64,000 nucleotides of DNA from Flavobacterium sp. TAB 87 (GCF_001529295.1 NZ_LLWK01000037.1:1-64000); one strand, 5' to 3'; shown: positions 25,367-33,930, numbered from the stretch's first letter. The notes: generated by a model not told the origin, from the sequence alone. Numbers and translations: made by a program.

Positions 25367-25729
25367 CTATTCTACTTCGTACATCTCGTCGTATCGTTGC
25401 GGAACTTGAGGATCGTATAAGGGACATTTGAATTCTTCGAGCGTATCTACTAATAAATCCATTGTTTTGCCTTCGGTTCCGTAGCAATCTATTTTGATGC
25501 TTGTTGGTGTGGCAAGTACTTGAAAAGCACCTTTACCGTTTGGGCTTTCCCAACTGTTTTCGTCGACTTTATCCCATTTTGAAAAAACAGATGCCAAGCG
25601 ATTAAGGATTACTTGTGTTGGCAATTCTTCTAATCCTTGCACTTCTTCGTCTTCAAGAATTGCTTCGTATACTTCTTGGTGGTTTAAATAAACTTCCTCT
25701 AAATACTTCCAAAAAACTAGTTCGTACAT
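25367..25729 (-). CDS. Conserved hypothetical protein, 120 aa, acidic
   Basis: Not a family I recognise. It is an acidic soluble protein: MYELVFWKYLEEVYLNHQEVYEAILEDEEVQGLEELPTQVILNRLASVFSKW, then a predicted beta segment (WESPNGKGAFQVLATPTSIKIDCYG), then a C-terminal helix and PLYDPQVPQRYDEMYEVE. There is no signal peptide, membrane span or metal motif. It is 8 bp upstream of the acetyltransferase on the same strand, so the pair forms a small operon and the protein may be a partner or substrate; this is inference only. Confidence 0.72.
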   Translation of the reverse strand: MYELVFWKYLEEVYLNHQEVYEAILEDEEVQGLEELPTQVILNRLASVFSKWDKVDENSWESPNGKGAFQVLATPTSIKIDCYGTEGKTMDLLVDTLEEFKCPLYDPQVPQRYDEMYEVE

Positions 25730-25809
25730 ATAATTTAAATTAAAAGATTTAAGATTGAAAACAGAAATGTGAAATATAAAAATTAAATATGCTATGAAAT
25801 TACACTTTT

Positions 25810-25886
25810 TAGCCCCGATAGCAGCTGCATCCTTTTTCTGGCTTCTTTAGCCAGGAAAAGATACAGCGAATAGCGGGATTAGCTCC
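25810..25886 (+). repeat. Dispersed hairpin repeat, copy A
   Basis: The copy begins TAGCCCCGATAGCAGCTGCA and ends GATACAGCGAATAGCGGGA then TTAGCTCC. The centre is a stem CTGGCT (25838-25843) / AGCCAG (25849-25854), extended by CTTTTT and GAAAAG. It shares GATnGnAnnnGCATCC on the left and GATAnAGnGnACAGC-like sequence on the right with copies at 40582-40642 and, inverted, 51241-51312. It lies 17 bp downstream of purM. Confidence 0.75.
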
Positions 25887-25903
25887 AAATATTTGCTATT
25901 AAA

Positions 25904-27082
25904 TTAATACTCAAAAGTACCGTATTCACTTGTAATGGTCAACTTTTTAGCATCTGCCGCCTCTACTCTACCGACAATTTGAGCATCCACATTGAATGAT
26001 TTTGAAATGGCAATAATATCTTGTGCAACCGCTTCTGGAACATAAATTTCCATACGATGTCCGCAGTTAAAAACTTGATACATCTCTTTCCAATCTGTTT
26101 TTGATTGCTCCTGGATCAGTTTAAATAAAGGTGGAACCGGAAATAAATTGTCTTTGATAATGTGCAAATTATTTACAAAATGCAAAATTTTTGTTTGCGC
26201 ACCTCCACTGCAATGCACCATTCCGTGAATGTCAGCGGAAGTATATTGGTCTAAAATTTTCTTGATAATTGGCGCATAGGTTCTCGTTGGAGAAAGCACT
26301 AATTGTCCCGCATCAATCGGGCTATTTTCTACTGAATCGGTCAGTTTTACTTGGCCTGAATATATTAATTCTTCAGGAACAGCAGCATCAAAACTTTCTG
26401 GATATTTAGTAGCTAAATATTTGCCAAAAACGTCGTGACGCGCAGAGGTTAAGCCATTGCTCCCCATTCCGCCATTATAGCTTTTCTCGTAAGTTGCCTG
26501 GCCAAAAGAAGCCAAACCAACAATTACATCGCCTGCTTTTATGTTGGCATTATCGATAACTTTAGAACGTTTCATGCGAGCCGTTACAGTCGAATCGACA
26601 ATAATAGTACGCACAACATCACCCACATCGGCAGTTTCTCCGCCTGTAGAATGAATGGTCACGCCAAAAGATTCTAGTTCTTTTATAAGTTCTTCAGTAC
26701 CATTTATAATTGCAGAAAGTACTTCGCCAGGAATTAAATTTTTGTTTCTACCAATAGTTGAGGAAAGCAAAATATTATCGGTTGCTCCCACACACAATAA
26801 GTCATCAATATTCATAATTAATGCGTCTTGCGCGATACCTTTCCAAACTGAAATATCTCCAGTTTCTTTCCAATACATATACGCTAAAGACGATTTTGTA
26901 CCAGCACCGTCGGCATGCATAATCAAGCAATAGTCTTGATCTTGCGTTAAATAATCGGGAACGATTTTGCAAAATGCTTGTGGAAATAAACCTTTGTCAA
27001 TATTTTTTATGGCGTTGTGTACGTCTTCTTTGGATGCCGAAACGCCTCTTTGCGCGTACCTTTTGCTTGTATCTGAACTCAT
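25904..27082 (-). CDS. purM: Phosphoribosylformylglycinamidine cyclo-ligase (AIR synthetase)
   Basis: A 392-aa member of the AIR synthetase superfamily, in the longer form usual for Bacteroidota. It makes aminoimidazole ribonucleotide from FGAM with ATP in step five of purine synthesis. Motifs are YAQRGVSASKEDV at the N-terminus, HADGAGTKSSLAYMYW, AQDALIMNIDDLLCVGAT, IHSTGGETADVGDVV, GDVIVGLASFGQATYEKSYNGGMGSNGLTSARH and HGMVHCSGGAQTKILHF. The C-terminal FNCGHRMEIYVPE is also typical. It is a single gene with repeat copy A directly downstream; purL and purU are elsewhere in the window. Confidence 0.93.
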   Translation of the reverse strand: MSSDTSKRYAQRGVSASKEDVHNAIKNIDKGLFPQAFCKIVPDYLTQDQDYCLIMHADGAGTKSSLAYMYWKETGDISVWKGIAQDALIMNIDDLLCVGATDNILLSSTIGRNKNLIPGEVLSAIINGTEELIKELESFGVTIHSTGGETADVGDVVRTIIVDSTVTARMKRSKVIDNANIKAGDVIVGLASFGQATYEKSYNGGMGSNGLTSARHDVFGKYLATKYPESFDAAVPEELIYSGQVKLTDSVENSPIDAGQLVLSPTRTYAPIIKKILDQYTSADIHGMVHCSGGAQTKILHFVNNLHIIKDNLFPVPPLFKLIQEQSKTDWKEMYQVFNCGHRMEIYVPEAVAQDIIAISKSFNVDAQIVGRVEAADAKKLTITSEYGTFEY

Positions 27083-27250
27083 AAAATTAGTGTATGTTGC
27101 TTTCGTGCAAAGATAACCAGATTTTTTAAATGTGGCTTTAATAAGAGATTGGAATCCTAAAAAAATGAAATAAGTACTGGAATTTTGATATTCTTTCTAC
27201 GTTTTTGATTGACAAGATAAATATTTGAGCAGAAATGGGGAAATTAGCTA

Positions 27251-27284
27251 AAAAAAAAAGCCTACTCAATTAAGAATAGGCTTT
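27251..27284 (-). terminator. Terminator after glnN
   Basis: On the minus strand AAAGCCTA pairs with TAGGCTTT (plus positions 27257-27264 and 27277-27284), followed by a long T run. It lies just past the glnN stop. Confidence 0.85.
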
Positions 27285-27306
27285 GATTGTAAGTAACAAA
27301 TATTTA

Positions 27307-29496
27307 TTATTTGGTAAACAACAACTCTCTGTATTTGGTCAATGTCCAAATTTCGTTGTCCACAATGAGTTCTAGTTTGTCACAATGATTTCTAATTTCG
27401 TCAAAGTACGGTTTTACTTTGTTGCAATAGGCTTCTGCCATTTCTTGCGCATTAGTCAAGTGATTGGCGGTTCTGCGCTCATCGGTCATGGCATTTACTT
27501 TAGAATTTATAGCAGCAATATGTCCTGATATTTCTTTGATAATTTCAATTTGCTCCTTAGCATACTTTTCAAAATCCTGACCAAAAATCTCTTTTAAGCC
27601 GCGTACATTTTCGATGATTGTATTTTGGTAGCGAATCGCAGTTGGTATTACATGATTTCTTGACATGTCACCCAAAACGCGGCCTTCGATCTGAATTTTC
27701 TTGGTATATTCTTCCAATTCAATTTCGTAACGCGCTTCAACCTCAACTTGGTTCATAATCTTAAGATCACCAAACAAGTCAATTGCCTGCTGTGATGCTC
27801 TTGCTTTTAGTGCCTCTGGCGTCGTTTTGTGATTGCTCAATCCTCTTTTTTCTGCTTCAATTTCCCAAGCTTCACTGTAACCATCTCCTTCAAAAAGGAT
27901 TTTTTTAGACTTTTTAATGTATTCTCGCAACACATTAAAAATAGCATCGTCTTTTTTCATTGACTTCGAATCAATCAAAGCATCGACAGCAATTTTAAAT
28001 TCTTTTAATTGTTTGGCAACAATCGCATTTAGCGTAGTCATTGACGTAGCGCAGTTTGCAGTAGAACCAACAGCTCTGAACTCAAACTTATTGCCTGTAA
28101 ATGCAAAAGATGATGTTCTATTTCTATCCGTATTATCTAGTAATACATCTGGAATTTTGCCAACTACATTCAGTTTTAAGTCGGTTTTTTCTTCTGGCGA
28201 TAATTTACCGTCTGTTACGCCTTCTAACTCGGCCAATACTTTCGTCAGTTGTTCTCCAATAAATATTGATATAATAGCTGGTGGCGCTTCATTAGCGCCC
28301 AAACGGTGGTCGTTACTTGCCGTTGCAATTGCTGCTCTTAGTAAGGCTTCGTGATCGTTTACCGCTTTAATAGTATTGATAAAGAAAGTCAAGAATTGCA
28401 AATTACTCATCGGCGTTTTGCTCGGACTCAACAAGTTCACACCAGTATCTGTCGCTAACGACCAGTTGTTGTGTTTTCCAGAACCGTTTACTCCTTTAAA
28501 TGGCTTTTCGTGAAACAACACTTTTAAGTCATGACGTTCGGCAATTTTTTGCATAATGTCCATCAATAAACAGTTGTGATCCACTGCTAAGTTGGTTTCT
28601 TCAAAAATAGGAGCCAATTCAAATTGATTTGGCGCTACTTCATTATGTCTTGTTTTTACTGGAATTCCAAGTAACATACATTCTTGCTCCAGATCTCTCA
28701 TGTACGTCAAAGCACGCGTTGGAATTGAGCCAAAATAGTGATCGTCTAATTGTTGTCCTTTGGCAGAAGTATGACCCAATAGCGTTCGACCTGTCATCAT
28801 TAAATCGGGACGGCTTTGCGCTAGTGACTTATCAATTAAAAAATATTCTTGTTCCCAACCTAAAGTTGCGGTTACTTTTTTTACATTTTTATCAAAATAT
28901 TTGCACACCTCAGTAGCAGCATCATCTATTGCTGATAAAGCACGCAATAGCGGAATTTTATTATCCAAAGCTTCTCCCGTGTAAGAAATAAAAACAGTTG
29001 GAATGCATAAGGTAGTTCCAAAAATAAATGCTGGCGAAGTTGGATCCCAAGCCGTATAACCTCTTGCTTCAAATGTATTTCTAATTCCACCATTAGGGAA
29101 ACTAGAAGCATCTGGTTCTTGTTGTACCAATTGCGCGCCACCAAATTTTTCTACAGGATCTGATCCATCATAAAAAGTTTCAAAAAAAGCATCGTGTTTT
29201 TCGGCAGTGATTCCCGTAAGTGGTTGAAACCAGTGCGTATAATGGGTTACTCCTTTGGCCATCGCCCATTCTTTCATTCCCATTGCTATATAATCGGCTA
29301 ACTTTCGGTCAATTTTACTACCGTGTCGTATCGAATCTCTAACTCCTTTAAAAGCATCTGAAGTTAAATACTGTTTCATTGTTTTCTCATTGAAGACATT
29401 GGAGCCGAATAATTCCGATTTTTTTCCTATTTCCTCAAATTGTACAGGAGTTCTATTTGAGGCTTCTCTTAGTGCTTGAAAACGTAATGTCGACAT
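27307..29496 (-). CDS. glnN: Glutamine synthetase type III
   Basis: A 729-aa GSIII, the large type common in Bacteroidota and cyanobacteria, usually dodecameric. It makes glutamine from glutamate, ammonia and ATP. Visible blocks are the N-terminal FGSNVFNEKTMKQYL; GVTHYTHWFQPLTG; ATLGWEQEYFLID (metal ligands); DDHYFGSIPTRALTYMRDLEQE; RHNEVAPNQFELAPIFEE; LFHEKPFKGVNGSGKHNNWSL (glutamate and catalytic region); GANEAPPAIISIF; and NRTSSFAFTGNKFEFRAVGS. It is divergent from a type II glutamine synthetase, a redundancy suggesting different nitrogen conditions. A TATATTTG box lies 43 bp upstream on its strand. Confidence 0.96.
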   Translation of the reverse strand: MSTLRFQALREASNRTPVQFEEIGKKSELFGSNVFNEKTMKQYLTSDAFKGVRDSIRHGSKIDRKLADYIAMGMKEWAMAKGVTHYTHWFQPLTGITAEKHDAFFETFYDGSDPVEKFGGAQLVQQEPDASSFPNGGIRNTFEARGYTAWDPTSPAFIFGTTLCIPTVFISYTGEALDNKIPLLRALSAIDDAATEVCKYFDKNVKKVTATLGWEQEYFLIDKSLAQSRPDLMMTGRTLLGHTSAKGQQLDDHYFGSIPTRALTYMRDLEQECMLLGIPVKTRHNEVAPNQFELAPIFEETNLAVDHNCLLMDIMQKIAERHDLKVLFHEKPFKGVNGSGKHNNWSLATDTGVNLLSPSKTPMSNLQFLTFFINTIKAVNDHEALLRAAIATASNDHRLGANEAPPAIISIFIGEQLTKVLAELEGVTDGKLSPEEKTDLKLNVVGKIPDVLLDNTDRNRTSSFAFTGNKFEFRAVGSTANCATSMTTLNAIVAKQLKEFKIAVDALIDSKSMKKDDAIFNVLREYIKKSKKILFEGDGYSEAWEIEAEKRGLSNHKTTPEALKARASQQAIDLFGDLKIMNQVEVEARYEIELEEYTKKIQIEGRVLGDMSRNHVIPTAIRYQNTIIENVRGLKEIFGQDFEKYAKEQIEIIKEISGHIAAINSKVNAMTDERRTANHLTNAQEMAEAYCNKVKPYFDEIRNHCDKLELIVDNEIWTLTKYRELLFTK

Positions 29497-29538
29497 TATT
29501 TATTTTTTTAATTAATACTTCTCGAGTTTCGAGTTTTA

Positions 29539-29546
29539 CAAATATA
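29539..29546 (-). promoter_or_regulatory. -7 promoter box for glnN
   Basis: TATATTTG on the minus strand, 43 bp upstream of the glnN ATG, matches TAnnTTTG; no matching -33 TTG is seen. Confidence 0.5.
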
Positions 29547-29861
29547 AAGAATAAATATACATTTAAATGGAGGTATAGGTCGCTTACAAAACGGTATCAG
29601 CAACTAAAGTTGATTTTAGTGAACAAAAATGCATTCAGATCACAATAATTTAACAAATTTTAATCTTTTACAGTTCAACTCTAACGATACAACAAAAATG
29701 AAACTATTTTTGACCATCGGTTTTTTTAGCAGATTATTTAAAAAACGTCTTATTTATATCAAATTTATTACCGCACCCCCCTTCAAATTACGGTGTTCCT
29801 AAAAATAAAGATTAATAAGTAAATCGTACCCCCTAATTTAATCTAATAAAAAAAATAAATT

Positions 29862-29869
29862 TATATTTG
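29862..29869 (+). promoter_or_regulatory. -7 promoter box for type II glutamine synthetase
   Basis: TATATTTG matches TAnnTTTG, 45 bp upstream of the start codon at 29915. Confidence 0.5.
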
Positions 29870-29914
29870 TCGTGTTGAAACAGCACACTAAAAATCAATC
29901 AATTCAATATTGTT

Positions 29915-30931
29915 ATGGCTAAAATAAAATTAGAATACCTGTGGTTAGACGGATACCAACCAACTCAAAATCTTAGAAGTAAAACTAAGGTAGAAGATCA
30001 TGAAAATTTTGAAGGCACTTTGCAAGAAATTGGAAATTGGTCTTTTGACGGTTCGTCTACAAAGCAAGCTGAAGGCGGTTCTTCTGATTGTCTTTTAGTT
30101 CCCGTAGCTATTTATCCAGATCCTACTCGTATTAATGGCTATTTGGTGATGTGCGAAGTAATGCATGCAGATGGTACGCCGCACCAATCGAATGGTAGAG
30201 CAACGATTGATGATAATAATGATGATTTTTGGTTTGGTTTTGAGCAAGAATATTTCATCATGGACAATAAAACACAATTGCCTTTAGGTTTTCCTGTTGG
30301 AGGATATCCAGCGCCACAAGGGATGTACTACTGCTCTGTTGGTGGCAAAAACACACACGGAAGAAAATTGGTCGAAGAGCACGCGGACTTGTGTATTGCT
30401 GCTGGACTTAATTTTGAAGGCATCAATCAAGAGGTTGCTTGCGGACAATGGGAATACCAGTTGTTTGCAAAAGGTGCTAAAAAAGCAGGAGATGAAATTT
30501 GGGTTTCGAGATATTTATTAGATCGTTTAACCGAAAAATACGGTTATTATATTGAATACCACCCAAAGCCTTTAGGTGATACGGATTGGAATGGTTCTGG
30601 AATGCATGCTAACTTTTCTAACGAAGTATTGAGAACTTGTGGCTCTCAAGAAATTTTTGAAAAAATATGTGAAGCATTCCGTCCAGTAACTGCCGAGCAC
30701 ATGGAAGTTTATGGCGCTTATAACGACCAACGTTTGACAGGCAGACACGAAACGGCTTCTATTCATGATTTCTCTTATGGCGTTTCAGATAGAGGATGTT
30801 CGATTAGAATTCCGTTAATGGCGGTTCAAAAAGGTTGGAAAGGTTGGCTGGAAGATAGAAGACCAGCATCAAACGGTGATCCATACAAAATTGCAGCACG
30901 AATTATTAAGACAGTTAAGTCGGTTTTGTAA
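29915..30931 (+). CDS. Glutamine synthetase, type II (eukaryote-like)
   Basis: A 338-aa enzyme, far shorter than bacterial GSI (~470) and with GSII features: the N-terminal beta-grasp (KLEYLWLDGYQPTQNLRSKTKV), GNWSFDGSSTKQAEGGSSDC, FWFGFEQEYFIMD with metal-binding Glu residues, GINQEVACGQWEYQ, DTDWNGSGMHANFSNE (glutamate-binding region) and RHETASIHDFSYGVSDRGCSIRIP. GSII is usual in plants and animals but occurs in some Bacteroidota and actinomycetes. It lacks the adenylylation loop of GSI, so control is probably transcriptional. Divergent from glnN. Confidence 0.94.
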   Translation: MAKIKLEYLWLDGYQPTQNLRSKTKVEDHENFEGTLQEIGNWSFDGSSTKQAEGGSSDCLLVPVAIYPDPTRINGYLVMCEVMHADGTPHQSNGRATIDDNNDDFWFGFEQEYFIMDNKTQLPLGFPVGGYPAPQGMYYCSVGGKNTHGRKLVEEHADLCIAAGLNFEGINQEVACGQWEYQLFAKGAKKAGDEIWVSRYLLDRLTEKYGYYIEYHPKPLGDTDWNGSGMHANFSNEVLRTCGSQEIFEKICEAFRPVTAEHMEVYGAYNDQRLTGRHETASIHDFSYGVSDRGCSIRIPLMAVQKGWKGWLEDRRPASNGDPYKIAARIIKTVKSVL

Positions 30932-30953
30932 TGCAACACTATATTTCATTTTT

Positions 30954-30987
30954 AAAAGTGTCTTCAGTATTTGAAGGCACTTTTTTT
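30954..30987 (+). terminator. Terminator after type II glutamine synthetase
   Basis: AAAAGTG.CTTCA (30954-30966) pairs with TGAAG.CACTTTT (30972-30984, one wobble), loop of five, followed by a T run. Confidence 0.9.
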
Positions 30988-31033
30988 ATGCATTAGGGTT
31001 AAAAAATAAATTTCAAAAATAAAATGCATCGAC

Positions 31034-31041
31034 TATCTTTG
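31034..31041 (+). promoter_or_regulatory. -7 promoter box for the first TerC gene
   Basis: TATCTTTG matches TAnnTTTG, 22 bp upstream of the start codon; no clear -33 TTG. Confidence 0.5.
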
Positions 31042-31063
31042 TTAAAACCGTAAATAAAAAATC

Positions 31064-32014
31064 ATGATAGTCTGGATTCTCTTTTTTGTCTTAATAGTAG
31101 CAATTCTCGCATTGGATTTAGGTGTTTTTAATAAAAATCCACATATTATTAGTACAAAAGAAGCTAGTAAATGGACGCTTATTTGGGTTACATTATCTTT
31201 TTTATTTTCGGGAGTAATTTACTGGTTGTACACTACCGATTTTATAGACAATCCAGACCATTTAAAACCAATGGCAGCTTCGATGAAGTTCATTACTGGT
31301 TATTTAATCGAATTGTCTTTAAGTGTTGACAACATATTTGTGATCGCCATTATTTTTGCATCGTTTAAAATTCCGCAAAAATACCAGCATCGTGTTTTAT
31401 TTTGGGGAATTTTGGGAGCTGTTTTTTTTAGAGGAATAATGATTTTCTTCGGAGTATTATTGATCAACAAATTTACTTGGACCACTTATGTTTTTGGAGC
31501 TTTTTTACTATTCACGGCGATAAAAATGTTGTTTTCTAAAGAAGATGAAGATTTTCATCCAAAGGATTCTTTTGTTTACAAAGCGTTGGGCAAAATAATA
31601 CCTATTACCTCTGAAACGGATAAAGAGAAATTTTTTATTATAAATCATAAAGGAACAAGAGCGGCAACACCATTGTTTGTGGCCTTAATTGTTATCGAAG
31701 TTATGGATGTTTTGTTTGCTGTAGACAGCGTTCCCGCAATTTTAGCCATTACCTCTGATCCTTTTTTAGTTTTTAGTTCGAATATTTTCGCCATTTTAGG
31801 TTTGCGTTCGATGTATTTCTTCTTAGCTAATATGCTACAAAAATTCGGTTATCTAGAATACAGTTTGATTGCAATTTTGAGTTTTGTAGGTTTAAAAATG
31901 CTTTTGCATGATTATATCGAAATTCCAGAATGGGGTTCTTTAGCCTTCATTGCATTATCGCTAAGCGTTGGAATTATTGTTTCGTTGAAATTTAGCACGG
32001 ATACTTCAAAGTAA
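31064..32014 (+). CDS. TerC/Alx family membrane protein
   Basis: A 316-aa polytopic protein with about eight or nine transmembrane segments. TerC hallmarks are the early DLGVF motif, the acidic pair in ELSLSVDNIFVIAIIF, KYQHRVLFWGILGAVFFRGIMIF and VIEVMDVLFAVDSVPAILAITSDPFLVFSSNIFAILGLRSMYF. The conserved intramembrane Asp residues in SVDN and AVDS are thought to handle metal ions; Alx and relatives export Mn2+. It resembles the second TerC gene at 33931-34860. No yybP-ykoY riboswitch fits in the short upstream gap. Metal substrate is inference. Confidence 0.92.
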   Translation: MIVWILFFVLIVAILALDLGVFNKNPHIISTKEASKWTLIWVTLSFLFSGVIYWLYTTDFIDNPDHLKPMAASMKFITGYLIELSLSVDNIFVIAIIFASFKIPQKYQHRVLFWGILGAVFFRGIMIFFGVLLINKFTWTTYVFGAFLLFTAIKMLFSKEDEDFHPKDSFVYKALGKIIPITSETDKEKFFIINHKGTRAATPLFVALIVIEVMDVLFAVDSVPAILAITSDPFLVFSSNIFAILGLRSMYFFLANMLQKFGYLEYSLIAILSFVGLKMLLHDYIEIPEWGSLAFIALSLSVGIIVSLKFSTDTSK

Positions 32015-32027
32015 AAATATTAAAAAC

Positions 32028-32059
32028 AAAAAAAGGAAATCTTTCGATTTCCTTTTTTA
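32028..32059. terminator. Bidirectional terminator between TerC and a lipoprotein gene
   Basis: AAAAAAAGGAAATC pairs with GATTTCCTTTTTT around a TTTC loop. The flanking A and T runs make it usable by both convergent genes. Confidence 0.9.
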
Positions 32060-32078
32060 TATATTCTAAATTTTAAAT

Positions 32079-32588
32079 TTAGAATTGAATATTTTGTACT
32101 TTACTTTCATTCAAATTCAAAGCTTTTATAACTTCCAAATAACTACTATTTTTCAACGTTGACGAAAAGTATCCTGGAACAATTACAATTCTAAAAACCT
32201 GATTCGATCTGTACTCGCCAGTAACAGAATTTAAGTCATCACCCAACATATAAACACTTATGTTATTTTTACTAAATTCAAAATTATAACTGAAACTTAA
32301 AGTACCATCATCATAATAATAAGTATGAGGTACTGGAGTCCATATTGGATTACCATTTAATTGTCCCGACAATCTGTAAACTAGTACTACATCAGAATCA
32401 AATATTGCTTCTTTCAGGTTTATCATAGTTTCAAATCCATTTCCAGAATTAAAAGAAACATTCTTTACCTCGAAAACTTCACTGATTGTATCCGTATCTG
32501 TGTCTACATAATTTGAATCATCATTCGTTGTACAACCTTGCACAACCAACATTCCAACAACTGCAAAAAGGGTAAGTATCTTTTTCAT
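32079..32588 (-). CDS. Hypothetical lipoprotein, 169 aa
   Basis: Lipoprotein signal MKKILTLFAVVGMLVVQGC with the acylated Cys at 19, followed by an Asp/Thr-rich linker (TNDDSNYVDTDTDT). The mature part is predicted all-beta: EVFEVKNVSFNSGNGFETMINL, VVLVYRLSGQLNGNPIWTPVPHTYYYDDGTLSFSYNFEFSKNNISVYMLG. No family is recognised with certainty. Many Bacteroidota have similar short surface or periplasmic lipoproteins of unknown role. Confidence 0.78.
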   Translation of the reverse strand: MKKILTLFAVVGMLVVQGCTTNDDSNYVDTDTDTISEVFEVKNVSFNSGNGFETMINLKEAIFDSDVVLVYRLSGQLNGNPIWTPVPHTYYYDDGTLSFSYNFEFSKNNISVYMLGDDLNSVTGEYRSNQVFRIVIVPGYFSSTLKNSSYLEVIKALNLNESKVQNIQF

Positions 32589-32709
32589 AATATTTATTTT
32601 TTAAGGTTTATAAAGGTATTCCAAAAACCAAACCAAAAAAATGGAATTTTAATTAATTCTCTAAAAATTTATTTAAAACGCTATTTATCAGTACAATTTT
32701 TTTTTATTT

Positions 32710-33555
32710 CTATTTTAATTTATTCAAAATTTTGCTAAAAAACAACAGTTGATACGGTAGTGCATTTTCCCAGTACGTCCAAGTATGCGCTCCAGGTCGT
32801 TCGGTGTAATCATGAGGAATTTTTGCATATACCAATCGGCGGTGCAATTCTCGATTGGACTCTATTAAAAAATCATCCACTCCGCAATCTATAATTAAAG
32901 ATATGTTATTAATTTTCATTCTCCCAACCATTTCAAGAACGGCATGTTTCTCACACAACTCTTGTGTTACTCCATTTGCACCAAAAACCGGCTCGAACAA
33001 TTTTATAATATCTGCTTTCGGTTCTCTGTTCAACATTGTTCCCATATCGACTGCACCACTCATACTTCCTGCCGCGCAAAACAACTCTGGATGTTTGGTC
33101 GATAAATACAATGCGCCATGTCCTCCCATGGAAAGACCAGAAATGACACGACCTCTTTTTTCTGCAATTGTACGATACGTTTGATCCATTTTCTCAACGA
33201 CTTCTTGCGTAATATAAGTCTCAAACTGACTTCCTTTGTTAACAGGACTGTCCAAATAAAAGCTAAACGTTTCTCCTTCGGGCATGACGATGATAATATC
33301 GTACTGATCTGATAAATTTTTAACTAGGTTTTTGTTTGGTGTATTTTTTAACCAATCTCCAAAATGACCGTATGCACCATGCAGTAAATATAAAACAGGA
33401 TAGGTATTTTTGCTTTTTGCATACGAATTAGGTAAAACTACTGCTGCCTTGTATGTTTTATGCATTGCTGCACTTGCAATCTGTAAGGTGTCAACTTTGG
33501 CCGCTTGTGCGCAAATAGAGAACAATACAAATAAAAGTAGAAGTTGTCTTTTCAT
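32710..33555 (-). CDS. Secreted esterase, alpha/beta hydrolase of the esterase-D / feruloyl-esterase group
   Basis: A 281-aa protein with a signal peptide (MKRQLLLLFVLFSICAQA). The fold is the PF00756 esterase group: YKAAVVLPNSYAKSKNTYPVLYLLHGAYGHFGDW contains the oxyanion region; GLSMGGHGALYLS carries the nucleophile Ser; DCGVDDFLIESNRELHRRL carries the acid; and RPGAHTWTYWENALPYQLLFF carries the catalytic His. It should hydrolyse small esters, such as acyl or feruloyl groups on carbohydrates, in the periplasm or outside. Substrate unknown. A single gene on the minus strand. Confidence 0.9.
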   Translation of the reverse strand: MKRQLLLLFVLFSICAQAAKVDTLQIASAAMHKTYKAAVVLPNSYAKSKNTYPVLYLLHGAYGHFGDWLKNTPNKNLVKNLSDQYDIIIVMPEGETFSFYLDSPVNKGSQFETYITQEVVEKMDQTYRTIAEKRGRVISGLSMGGHGALYLSTKHPELFCAAGSMSGAVDMGTMLNREPKADIIKLFEPVFGANGVTQELCEKHAVLEMVGRMKINNISLIIDCGVDDFLIESNRELHRRLVYAKIPHDYTERPGAHTWTYWENALPYQLLFFSKILNKLK

Positions 33556-33616
33556 TACTTTCTCATTTAGTTCAGATTATAAATTTAGTAGAAATACTAG
33601 AACTAAAGTACGAAAT

Positions 33617-33655
33617 AAAAAACCCACAGTATGCATTACAATACTGTAGGTTTTA
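33617..33655 (-). terminator. Terminator after the zinc-ribbon gene
   Basis: ACAGTAT (33626-33632) pairs with ATACTGT (33641-33647), extended past a mismatch by AACC and GGTT; on the minus strand a T-rich tract follows. It ends the TerC/zinc-ribbon transcript. Confidence 0.75.
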
Positions 33656-33673
33656 AAAATTTATTAGAAAGTG

Positions 33674-33919
33674 TTAATCGAATAACTCATTCAACCAGTG
33701 TTTTTTCTTTTGTTCTCTATAATACCCTTGCTGTGGCTGGCTGCCAAAAGATTGTTGCGTTGGCTGATAAGTACTTTTTGGCTCATTTAGCGACCGTTCT
33801 ATTATTTTATCAAGTTCGCCTCTATCTAGCCAAATACCGCGACATTCAGGACAATAATCAATTTCAATTCCTTGTCTATCTGACATTACTAATGGAACTT
33901 TACAAGTGGGACAATTCAT
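33674..33919 (-). CDS. Zinc-ribbon (zf-TFIIB) protein
   Basis: An 81-aa protein. Residues 1-45 form a zf-TFIIB zinc ribbon with Cys 3, 6, 23 and 26 (NCPTCKVPLVM...DYCPECRGIWLDRGELDKII). The rest is a low-complexity Gln/Ser/Tyr-rich tail ending KKKHWLNELFD. The motif CPxCRGIWLDxGELExI is the family signature, and function is unknown. It lies 11 bp after the second TerC gene on the same strand, so the two are co-transcribed. Confidence 0.88.
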   Translation of the reverse strand: MNCPTCKVPLVMSDRQGIEIDYCPECRGIWLDRGELDKIIERSLNEPKSTYQPTQQSFGSQPQQGYYREQKKKHWLNELFD

Positions 33920-33930
33920 CGTGTATATTT

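Larger units (their letters stand above)
29497..29914. other. Divergent regulatory region glnN / type II GS
   Basis: 418 bp without coding. On the minus strand TATATTTG (29539-29546) and on the plus strand TATATTTG (29862-29869) both match TAnnTTTG; neither has a clear -33 TTG. Two ACCCCC boxes on the plus strand (29775-29781 and 29828-29833), each followed by TTCAAATTA- or TAATTTA-like sequence, stand out in the AT-rich background. The second lies ~29 bp before the plus-strand -7 box and may be an activator site. Confidence 0.55.

Noticed and set aside
27917..28354. Plus-strand open frame of 145 codons inside glnN
   Set aside because: It is antisense to a clearly conserved part of type III glutamine synthetase; the composition mirrors the opposite strand.
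30985..31063. Manganese (yybP-ykoY) riboswitch upstream of TerC
   Set aside because: Only ~80 bp are available between the preceding terminator and the start, with a -7 box in it; no room or motif for the riboswitch.
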